Assembly: GCA_027919835.1 (NCBI GenBank)
Contig: JANVFP010000015.1
Coordinates: 868,001 to 932,000, forward strand
Source of the DNA: Lentinula raphanica
Taxonomy: Eukaryota > Basidiomycota > Agaricomycetes > Agaricales > Omphalotaceae
Reading direction: 5' to 3'
DNA: 64,000 bases
The notes beneath the pieces were generated by a model. That model did not search any database and was not told where the DNA came from. It worked only from the letters and a program-made list of their open reading frames with translations. The position numbers and the translations under genes are program-made. Numbering within the stretch: position 1 is the first letter of the stretch; every line of letters begins with the position of its first letter. This document shows, piece after piece, positions 11,001 through 20,070 of this stretch.

Positions 11001-13547
11001 CGTTGGACCAGAAGCATCACAGTATCTTGGCTGTGCCCAGCAGCTGCTGCTTGAAGTGCAGTGCCAAAATGCCCACCCTGAGCATTGATTTCTGCATTAT
11101 GTTGAACCAAGAATTCCACAGTATCTTTGTGGCCTCTAGCTGCTGCTGCTTGAAGGGCAGTGCCAAAATACCCACCCTGAGCATTGATCTCTGCACCTTG
11201 TTGAATCAAAAATTTGACAATATCATTGTGATCCTTAGCTACTGCTGCTTGAAGGGCAGTGCTGAAATACCCACCCTGAGCATTAATATGTGCACCCTGT
11301 TGAAGCAGAAATTCCACAGTATCTTTGTGGCCCACAACAGCTGCTGCTTGAAGTGCAGTGCCATAATGCCCACCCTGAACATTGATCTTTGCACTCTGTT
11401 GAACCAGAAGCTTCACAGTATCTCTGTGGCCCCTAGCTGCTGCTATTTGTAATGCTGTTCCAGAATATTTTGACATGATATTGATATCTGATAGATCATT
11501 TTAAGTATACTTGTATATTACAATAATCAAAGTTAAATTACATACCTGTATCCATATTGGTCAACAACTGTTGCATATTTGTTTCCAGGCCAAACCATGC
11601 AGTAACATGGAGCTTGTTACCTTCTGCAAATATATTCTTTGTTGTATATTCCTCATCATTGTTAGTTTGAAAGTTTTTTGTCCAATTTATAAATGCTTTG
11701 GAAGCCTGTTCCAGGAATATCTGAATCAATTCTATTGATTTGTTACATGGAAGTGAATTCTTATCAATATGATGACCATGCTCTCCCCAGTACTTAGTTG
11801 CATACTGTTCAAATGAATTAATATCTTTCATCCACAAAAAACTTTCTTTATCTTCAATTTGGTTTAGAAGATAGATAAGACACATCTGTGCTATATTATC
11901 ATGTGCCAGTTCTGCATTTATATCCATTAACTTGCTTTTTTGGAATATACTGTTGCTTCCTAATAGGAACTCCTTCACAGATGCATGTGAAAGTTGGACA
12001 ATGTTCTTGTTGTCAACAGTAACTAAAGTAGTATCAATGATCTCTTCCAATCCAATCAGCATTTCAGCATTGGATTCAACTGCTCTTGAGTTCAGATCAA
12101 TTGACAGGATGATTTCAACTTGACTGATGTAAAGAGGCTCAAAAGAATATAAAAGCCATAGGAGAAGATTGTGTGCCTCTTCAGAATAAGAACTATCTTT
12201 GCATTTTTCAATAGCTTTGAGATATGATTCCTCCAAATTTGTAGGTAGCTCAGCTAGTATCCTATGTATTCTCTTTGCATTGGCACCTCTTTTCAATAGT
12301 TGAAGTTGACAGTCAACATAGCGAAATCTGTTACTTCCTCAGACTTGAGCAGTAAAATATGTAAATAGTATCACTTACCCTCCATGTGCTTTTTTCATCA
12401 ATGTAGATGTTACTTCAGTATTCAAAGCTGTACTCTTGAATGCAACTTGCTGATTCAAGAAAGTAGAAATATCTTGATCAACCATACTATTTTTCCACAA
12501 AGATATTGCAGAATATTTTGAGGACTTGGGTTGATAATTGCGGCTTGTGATTATGATTCCAATTAAATGTGATTTGGCCATCTGCACACAAAAGTTCCAA
12601 ATTTGATCTATCTCTTTGCTTTCATCTAGAGCATCAATCATTATATAAACTTGAAACTTTTTACTGACTAAGTCCTTTAATATCTTCATCAAAGTATCCA
12701 CAAGCTTTTTATTTGTAGGCTTGAAATAAGAAAGGCCATTCTTTGATGATTCATGCAAGTTCTTCAATTCAAAATGAATCTTTTGATCTTGGACACCCAG
12801 TTGTGAAAGAAAAGATGACAACAATCCTTTGAAGCTTGTCTTAGCTTCTGTATTGTCACGTGTATCAAAGTAGTGATAAATTGTGAATGTTGAAATAGCT
12901 GTCTCTTGAAGATTTTCAATAATACTGGTACTAAATGTTTCAATCAATTGGTATCAGCTTTAGTCTATCCAACAACTATAAAATCAGAATCTCACATCAA
13001 GAATGTTTTACCTGATCCAGCTGCAAGGAAGTGTAAATACTTTCTTTTATAATAAAGTTATGCCAATGTAATTACCTTGGCCTTGAATCCACAAGATACT
13101 TCCTTCCTTTCTCCATTCAAGATAAGTAGGATCTTCAAGGATCCATTTTCCTGTTCCATCTCCCCTTCTATCCAAAGCTGTTGAATAATTGATGGAACAA
13201 TCTGGAGCACCAAGCCATTCTCGAAGTTCTTTCTCTTCATCACTCAAGAGATCTGCATGTGACATCATTACTTCAATATAATAATTTTGTAATCTCTGAC
13301 TTACAGTAGTAGTTGATATCCTTCCCTGCCACCCCAAAATTTCCTCCACTGACTGTAACATTTTGTGTATTATTGAAAATCCCAAAGTTTCTGTAAGAAT
13401 ATTATCATGTATATGAATGAAGTAATGTAACTTATAAATCTCACCCTTCTGTAGACTGATTGCTATAGCTGTTAAAAATAATGAAACTAGGAATATAAAA
13501 ACAATGAACATAATCATTTACCTTTGGTTATTCATTTGATGACTCAT
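8084..13547 (-). CDS. NACHT-ankyrin NLR-type (STAND) receptor, 8 exons, about 1693 aa
   Basis: Signal-transducing ATPase of the fungal NLR type. These proteins are thought to act in non-self recognition or cell death, but the role here is not known. Exons by eye: 13547-13522, 13468-13445, 13390-13305, 13252-13076, 13020-12996, 12930-12379, 12333-11546, 11487-8084. All junctions are GT-AG and keep frame to the stop. Residues 20-40 contain 'NVTVSGGNFGVAGKDIN', a leader I know from basidiomycete NLRs. Walker A is 'AGSGKT' (about 105-110), split over a 25-nt exon. Walker B is 'IMIDALDE' (about 209-216), followed by 'IIITSRN'. Residues about 300-560 fit the helical/winged-helix linker. From about 565 there are about 32 ankyrin repeats of 33 aa ('GTALQAAA..GH.DTVEFL.QQGAEINAQGG'). 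The tail is 'SWDDPYSWDDPY'-rich. The first exons are the least certain part. Confidence 0.85.
8172..8258. repeat. 18-bp tandem repeat encoding the NLR tail
   Basis: Five near-identical copies of 'GTCATCCCAGGAGTAAGG' sit just before the NLR stop codon. On the minus strand they encode SWDDPY repeats. The phase is a multiple of three, so copy-number change would keep the frame. Confidence 0.9.
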
Positions 13548-13870
13548 TGTTACAAGTAGAAGCTAACTATTGATGGGAGAAAACTAAGAGGTATCACTGT
13601 AATTATGGCTTGTATATATCTGTCTCATATTTCTCCGGAGAATCTCCTATCAAGTGCTAGTCATTATATAATGCAATGCATTTCCCATGAAGTTATATTC
13701 CATCTGTCAATCTGCTGATGAGAACAGCATTGTGAGTATTTATGGTTATATTCCATCTGTCAATCTGCTGATGAGAACAGCATTGTGAGTATTTATGTCT
13801 CATTTGAATGTCCCTAGTTTTTTATATAACAATTGAATAGGATAAATATAGATATATTGAGAGCCTTAAC
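13548..13870. repeat. NLR upstream region with a 52-bp tandem duplication (about 13693-13797)
   Basis: Two head-to-tail copies of a unit of about 52 bp ('TTATATTCCATCTGTCAATC' through 'GAGTATTTATG') lie about 150-250 bp upstream of the proposed NLR start codon. I see no ORF. It could lie in the NLR promoter region, but no regulatory motif is recognisable. Confidence 0.75.
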
Positions 13871-14640
13871 TATGTCTACAAACTGGGCTTAATCGTACAA
13901 AATGTCGGAGGAAATACATTAGGTTGCAGCAAGAGCACAAGCGCCGAATGAGAGTATTGAAATGTCGAGTGTGTCAAAAGTGTCGCCGAGAGATCCAGGG
14001 CATGGATGAAAGCAATGAGCGTGTCAATGGTGAGCATCAGAATGTCGGAATGTGAAAAGTGTTGAGGTTCGAAGGAATGACAGACATGTTGATGTGTTGA
14101 GAGCAGAAGAGGAAGAGGAGGAAGGGGAGGGATTGAACGGAGGCGTCGAAAATTTCGCTTGGGAAACATCATGTACCTGAGGTAGTGAGTAGTATATTGT
14201 CGGACTGACATTAGATACCATAAACGCACGATTATACAGGTTTATGATCATGAACCACAAGCATCCACACCACACCCTTGCTAACTTGTACCATACAATG
14301 CATCGTAGACAACGAGAGGATGAGTGTGCTGAGGGAGGTGAGGGACAGTGACCTTCAGGTGAATCATGACTGCAGTGGAGTTGGGGAGTCCAATGTCAGA
14401 GTGGTTAGAAGAGGAGAAAGAGTTGAGGCGATGGTGGTGGTCAAGAGCAAAAGGGAAGAATGGGAACGATTCTTCCAGGGTCTGAACTTATACTTCTTGA
14501 CCGTCGACGTATATGTCTAGGAATATTGACATCAGAATTAGAGTCGGCGGCGATTCGGCAAGCTGGCAGAGGCACATGACTTTCCGCGGAATCCCGTGAG
14601 TTAGAGTTAGAACCACGTCCACCCTCAACCATACCTCACA
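13871..14640. other. Unassigned GC-richer segment with short ORFs
   Basis: Several overlapping frames of 60-117 codons exist on both strands (for example 14278-14520 plus, 13876-14229 minus). None resembles a family I know, and none has a clear exon structure with its neighbours. The higher GC content relative to the AT-rich flanks suggests a decayed gene or a different repeat. I do not call a gene. Confidence 0.35.
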
Positions 14641-14767
14641 CCTACCACCCCGTCCACCCCGTCCACCCCGTCCACCCTACTCACCCCATCCACCCCGTCC
14701 ACCCCGTCCACCCCGTCCACCCCGTCCACCCCGTCCACCCCGTCCACCCCGTCCACCCCGTCCACCC
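14641..14767. repeat. 9-bp GC-rich minisatellite (CACCCCGTC)n
   Basis: About fourteen copies of 'CCACCCCGT' with two or three variant units occur in tandem. In the minus-strand frame the unit reads Val-Asp-Gly, which makes an open frame, but the array is flanked by no recognisable protein sequence. Confidence 0.9.
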
Positions 14768-14867
14768 CACCCTCCAGGGTGTTGAAGAGGGTGTTGAAGA
14801 AGACTGGATTTGATGATGAGAACCAAATGAGGACAATGAGAATGACAATGGGGAAGGAGACCTTCAA

Positions 14868-15426
14868 GCTTCAGAGTATGTATTACAGTGAATTACAATG
14901 CATGATGAGTAAATAATAATGGCCTGATAATCTTACTGTCAACCCTTATAATCCCTTGTCAATGTAGCGGCATCTTATACAGCAGCGTAATTCTTACATT
15001 CCTTTATCAATCTCTTACACTGTCTAGTCAGAATAACGGTGATTATAATCTACTGTCAACCTATGTAATAAATGTGCACTTTTGCTGATGTATGTCTTTT
15101 TACCTAGCATGTTTGTCTGCCCTGTTCATGCACTCAAACCTGATTACAACTTCACACACTTAAAAATGAAGATCTTGGAGCAGTAGCATAGTGTGTTATA
15201 CTCAATATACTCAACTATCACTATGTACACACTCAATACACTCAATATTATAGTCAACAATGAATGAATTTGGAACAGTTATCACTGTGTGATATAGTGA
15301 ATGACTGTCCATAATGATTTTTCATTTATCAACATCTCATTGTTCATTACATGGACTTTAAGCGAGGTTGGCCAGACAGCGGCATCAAGTCGCATCATGA
15401 AATTTCAAATGATGAGGCTCTTCTAA
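14868..15426. other. Intergenic AT-rich sequence
   Basis: I see no gene or defined element. 'CTCAATA'-type words around 15200-15260 recall the arms of the hairpin elements but are too short to assign. Confidence 0.3.
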
Positions 15427-15790
15427 CAGCTGATACTGTAAAACTTTTGTAAAAAGTACTGATAAGTTATCAGATACCTATTGCAACTAGTTGTGATAAC
15501 CCGGAGGGGGTCCGGAAATGGCCCCGGGGGGTGGCCATGCCTGTCACTACCTGTCACATATGGCTTATATTTACTGTTTTGGGTAATTAATAATCATCCA
15601 GATATTATATAAGCAGTACATTTTCAAAAAACCCAAAAATTCATAAAAATTCGTAAAAAACCTAAAAATGGCCTGATTAGGTCAGATCAGGATATTTGTT
15701 GGCCCTGAAAATGTACAATTAAAAAAAATATACAACAAGTGTAAAAATTTTTATCACTCCGAATTATTCCAAATCCCCAGTGTCTCTAAA
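15427..15790. mobile_element. Hairpin element Q, left-end fragment
   Basis: It begins with AGCTGATACTGTAAAACTTTTG, the terminus of element Q at 28006. It then follows Q closely: GATAACCCGGAGGGGGTC, CCTGTCACATATGGC, 'AGGTCAGATCAGGATAT', 'TTGGCCCTGAAAATG'. Compared with Q it skips the stretch between the last two blocks. It stops near 15790, where Q would continue. It shows Q is a dispersed repeat. Confidence 0.8.
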
Positions 15791-15958
15791 ATAAAACTCT
15801 ACATCTTGAATGTCATCTATCCTCTCCATCTGGGTGTGAACACTGTCAGCCTAAGGACTTGCGGCTATGTTGCATAGGCTGCAAACCTGAGTCATTTTCC
15901 CATGTTGCTATGACTGAGCTCCCCACTGCTCCTGCAAAGCCAAAAAATCCAGTATTCG
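15791..15958. other. Short spacer before the helicase-like relic
   Basis: I see no feature beyond possible upstream remains of the adjoining relic in the plus frame. Confidence 0.25.
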
Positions 15959-16500
15959 GAGAGACTATTGACTCTCAGACCATGGTATAAGCATGAAACA
16001 AGCATTGATAAAGTGGAGAAGTAAACAAGCATCTCAAGCACTAGGTGATCTTGCTGTTTATCTCCACAGTGTTTGTTGTTTCATGTCCAATGAGGTGTTA
16101 TCACGCTTAGCAAGCTGTGTGGATTGTTCAAAACTCACAAACATTGCTTCTATCAAATGTGAAACAGACTGGTGAGATGATTATACTCACAGATATGGTT
16201 CATTGATCCTCAATCTCATTGCAAATATCAACTCTTCATTCTTGTGTTCCTCTAGTGAATCTGGGTCCACTGTATCAGCACAGAAGAAGTGTTCTATTTG
16301 TAGTGGCTTTTGCCATAACAGTTTGTATCTTAAGCTCATACATCTATGTTGCTTGCTGATTGCCATGCCTAGAACAAACTTGCAAAGAACATGTACAACT
16401 CCCACAGTTGACCTCACAGATTTCTGTGAAAGAAAATCAATCAGTTTATCAGGTCCCAGAAACACCAAAAACAAATATCAAACCTCCATACTTGCAGACA
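15959..16500 (+). pseudogene. Relic resembling the C-terminal region of transposon-linked RecQ-like helicases
   Basis: A plus-strand frame reads 'MKQALIKWRSKQASQALGDL' then 'VYLHSVCCFMSNEVLSRLA' and 'SKLTNIASIKCETDW'. After a stop and a possible small intron (about 16172-16192) it continues 'RYGSLILNLIANINSSF' and 'STVSAQKKCSICSGFCHN'. The pattern (residues after the helicase domain, then a Cys-rich tail) is like the many RecQ-like proteins repeated in agaricomycete genomes. No helicase motif is present in what remains. The assignment is tentative. Confidence 0.4.
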
Positions 16501-16677
16501 CAGGTACCTCTGGCTGCTTCTGTCCTCTTGTGTCCCTTGTCTTCCTCATATTACCCTACCTCATTATCATCTACATGTGTTACCTTCTTCACCAGTGCCT
16601 TTTTGTCTACCTTATTCATCCCCTCTCATGCCAGGGCGGGCAGCAACTTATAATGATTTCTTTAATTCTTTCAGATC

Positions 16678-17260
16678 TGTTACGATTTCATTCTTTCCTA
16701 TTGGTTAAGCACCCACTCTTGCATGTTCTTATGTCATAAGCACCCATATAACATATATTAATTCCTTTTTCCCACTAAGTTAATTTCTGTTACTGTTATA
16801 GATTATTAATTACTTTCTTCTCGTGTCTGCCAGAATAATGACAGTTTACTCTCGTATACCACATTGTACTTGTATTAGCCTCACCGACTACTCATTGAAT
16901 ACATACGACTTTACTTATGGATACCTGTGGTTACATTCTCTAGCCTCAAGGACTTGGTGCAAGATAGTTCTCATAGTTTCATTTCAGAATATGTATATAA
17001 GGTAGAGTATTTTGTACAGTAGTCCTTAACTCTGATCTTGTCTATACTCCTTGGTAGCTAGACTTGTAGAGTTATCCCTTTACTCTCTCTATAAACCTCT
17101 CTTTGCTTGTTCTCTCTGTGTGACACCTGGGCCTCATTTGTGAGAACTATCCAAGTCAGCAAATCCGGAACATCACCATCAGAAGATCAGAGTTTCTACA
17201 AGACACCACCCGTCACACCTACCTTTGGTTATCGACATTTTGGTTGAGCCTTACGCTCCC
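16678..17260 (+). repeat. 5' LTR of gypsy-2 (3' boundary uncertain)
   Basis: Its start matches the 3' LTR. Over the shared 139 bp I count nine or ten differences, all transitions. The end near 17260 ('...CGCTCCCACCACA') is a guess because the 3' LTR is truncated and no primer-binding site is obvious. Confidence 0.55.
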
Positions 17261-17708
17261 ACCACAAGCAAGTATCCTTCTATCTCTTCATCTATCACAC
17301 ACTTCCCTTTCCTTCATTTATTCCATTACATTCATCCCCTTTCCCATAACTCGTCTGTGTTAAGGCCAGCAAGTCTATAGACAATAACCTAGTACATACC
17401 TACATCGGGATTTCGTGGTATGATCCAACTTGTGCTGACAGGAAAATACTGTCTATTGTGTGCCTGACTTCTACCAAGAAGTGTAAATCAGGGCAGTTAA
17501 CGAAGGAATGAGTTCTTTCAAAAGAAAGTTCGATAGTAGGCGTTGGAAAAGAAGTCGGTTGTAGATTTGATCTGAGAGGCAATGTTGCATGAGGAGTGAA
17601 CGTAGACAGCCTTCCAGATTGACACATAAATCGACACCAGTTCTTGCTCTACATCTCGCTTGAAATTCCTCATCCACTCTTACATCCATTCAATACACAT
17701 CACCCATC

Positions 17709-18749
17709 ATGTCCGAAACTGGTGGCAACCCAATCCAACCCCCACAGACTCCTGCTCCTGCTCCACCTCCTATCCTGAAACCCCTACTTGCTCCCCCTGA
17801 TATCTTCAATGGAGACTTCTCCAAGTTCTGAACATGGAACCGGACCCTTATAGCATATATAAGGGAATTAGTCCAGACAAATCAGGTTACCTCCGATAAT
17901 CGAGCCATTTCCATTGCCCTTTCGTACATGAAAGGAGGAAGAGCAGATGACTGGGTAGAGGTACTCATTGATGATCACTGTAACATGCAAACAGGGGTCT
18001 GGGACATCACATTCAATGATTTTCTCGAAAAACTCAAAAAAGATTTCACCAGCGTCACCAAAGAAAAGGAAGTCAGGGATAGGCTTAAATATATATGACA
18101 AGGAAAGACCCCAGCTGAGGACTTTTTCAAGGAATTTGAATTACTTGTCAAAGAGGCTGGGTATGACAAGGATGATAACTACATCCTGGAAATTGCAGAA
18201 GGAGCCATCGACCCTTCTATAATGAGTAGCCTCATCCAGAACCGTACTGAAGACTTTAGTTCATATAGGGAACTAAAGAAACTTGTCACAGGAGCTGACA
18301 ATCTTCAAGTGGGATGGGCAGAACAGAAACGTGGCTATGGGTATCTCGGATGGAATGCCAACCCACAGGGCCAGAACCGTGGACAGTCATCCATACAGCA
18401 GCAGTTTGGCTGACAGGAGCCGAAGAAACAGGACAATGGACGAGCTGCGAGTTCTTTCCCTGTGGCACAATGCAATGGCACCGGAATGACCTTTGGAGGA
18501 TCTGGACGACCAATGGACCTTGACCGTGCAAGGGCAAATGGTCTTTGCTTCAATTGTGGCGAACGGGGCCACATTAGTAGAAACTGCCCAAAGAAGGGCA
18601 AAGCAGCTGTTTGTAATATAGAAATAGGTAGCACGGACACAGACATTCGTAGTGTAGAAACTACTTCACCTAGTCTACCTACAGGATTTGATATGGAACA
18701 ATTCATGGCCTTCGCCAATATGATGGGTTTTGTAAAGGCTCCCCAGTAA
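17709..18749 (+). pseudogene. gypsy-2 gag with three TGA stops
   Basis: Reading from ATG at 17709, the capsid part includes 'PPDIFNGDFSKF' and 'YMKGGRADDWVE'. It is followed by a CCHC zinc knuckle 'CFNCGERGHISRNCPKKGK'. In-frame TGA codons fall at 17829, 18096 and 18411, each where gypsy Gag relatives have Arg or where CGA would be natural. Protease-pol sequence continues immediately in the -1 frame ('VGLEERSNLNTSDMV'), so the ancestor probably used a -1 frameshift near 18740. Confidence 0.85.
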
Positions 18750-18932
18750 ATGTAGGTCTGGAGGAGCGTAGTAATTTAAATACTTCGGATATGGTAGATA
18801 GCAAGCTGGACTTTGTTATAACAACTGGTACTGTAGAAAAACACACATCTACTTTTACCAAACCTATGAAATCCGAAGTAGATAGAAAGCCTACAAGATA
18901 CGAACCCAATATGGTAGAATGGACTGCTCAAC

Positions 18933-20070
18933 TAAAGGTCTTCACGAGTCCCGGACAGGTATGACCGGGACCCGTGGCGCAGGTACCAGGCAAGAAAAAC
19001 ACTCGACCCGTGACCGGAATCTGACCCGTGAGAAAACATACCTGCCCGGCAGGTAATATACTACCTGCAAGTTGGCAGGTAACTGGCAGGTCATTGATTA
19101 CACAGTCAACTTCAACAGTTACTTGCAAGGTACCTGTGAGTAACCCACAGGTATATTGAGTAAAAATAGTGAAAATAATTATATTATAATGAAGCATGCA
19201 TTAAACCACATATACTTGAGTACATGTAAGTAATTGACACTCCAATGTGAGTGTTACAAATAATTAATTTAAATTGTAACTTAAGTATATAGAGGAAACA
19301 CATCAATATTGAAAAATACACTTTAGTGTTTTGATTATTTGTTTCCTTGATTGACATAGCTTTGACTAAAAATACAACACTGAAACACATAATAACATAT
19401 TCTGATACAAGAACAATATACAGATTTACTGTTATGCAAAATTGCCCTCAAGGGGAATTGAACTCAGAAGGACTGTAGTACGAGTTGAGTGCAATGACAT
19501 CATTGAAAAAATTCAAAAGTCAATGATGTCATGGCCCTCAACCTTGCATTGTGCTTAGTAAGGAGATGAAATTAGCATTTCTTGCAAGGTTATAAAAATA
19601 AGTAAGAAATACATAAGAAATACTATTATACAAAATTGCCATGAGGGGGAATTGAACTCTCAAGGAAGTTAAAGAAGGCTTTAACCCATTCCAGAGCCAG
19701 TGCCTTTAACTACTTCACTATTCATATTTTCTTGTATTTGATATATAGTAAAATGTGTCACTCATTTTCTTATTTATGATGCTTGCACTCAAGAATACTT
19801 TTAGTTACAGTAACCAACATTTATGAAGTACAATAGGGTGGCATTCATGAGCACCTCTATTCTAGTATGTTCCCAGTGGGTGATAACTTATAAGATGTTG
19901 GCAGGTCACAGGTACCTGCAGGTTGTTTGAACTCATAGAAAAGCTGACCTGTGACCGGCAGCTGACCTGTGGAACTGGTAACCGGGACCTGCGGGTTGCA
20001 TACCTGCAGGTAATCCCATGGTTCAAACCGGCAGGTAGCGGCCGGTGACCGGGACTCGTGAAGACCTTTA
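18933..20070. mobile_element. hAT-type MITE S1 (1138 bp), 8-bp target duplication TGCTCAAC
   Basis: Ends are TAAAGGTCTTCACGAG / CTCGTGAAGACCTTTA. The flanks carry the 8-bp direct repeat TGCTCAAC (18925-18932, 20071-20078), the size typical of hAT transposons. Excision gives an uninterrupted pol frame (EWTAQQLREGK). Subterminal regions are rich in short palindromes such as CCTGCAGG and GGTACC. The interior is homologous to element S2 at 44337, including a tRNA-like segment. It has no transposase ORF. Confidence 0.9.
19636..19722 (-). ncRNA. tRNA-like segment with A-box and B-box inside MITE S1
   Basis: On the minus strand an A-box-like 'AGTGAAGTAGTTAAAGGC' (19702-19719) is followed by a B-box-like 'GAGTTCAATTCC' (19648-19659) and 'CCTCATGGCA'. 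The T-arm can pair, and a long variable arm would fit a Ser/Leu-type tRNA. The 5' acceptor strand does not match the 3' side, so this is not an intact tRNA gene. A second B-box-like GAGTTCAATTCC is at 19454-19465. Confidence 0.5.

Noticed and set aside
8279..11452. Long plus-strand open frames antisense to the ankyrin repeats (for example 10259-11452, 397 codons)
   Set aside because: They mirror the 99-bp repeat period of the real minus-strand gene and give a monotonous Cys/Leu/Ser repeat. They are shadows of the repeat composition.
8084..11487. CRISPR-like array, because of regular 99-bp repeats
   Set aside because: The repeats are coding ankyrin units without unique spacers, in a eukaryotic genome.
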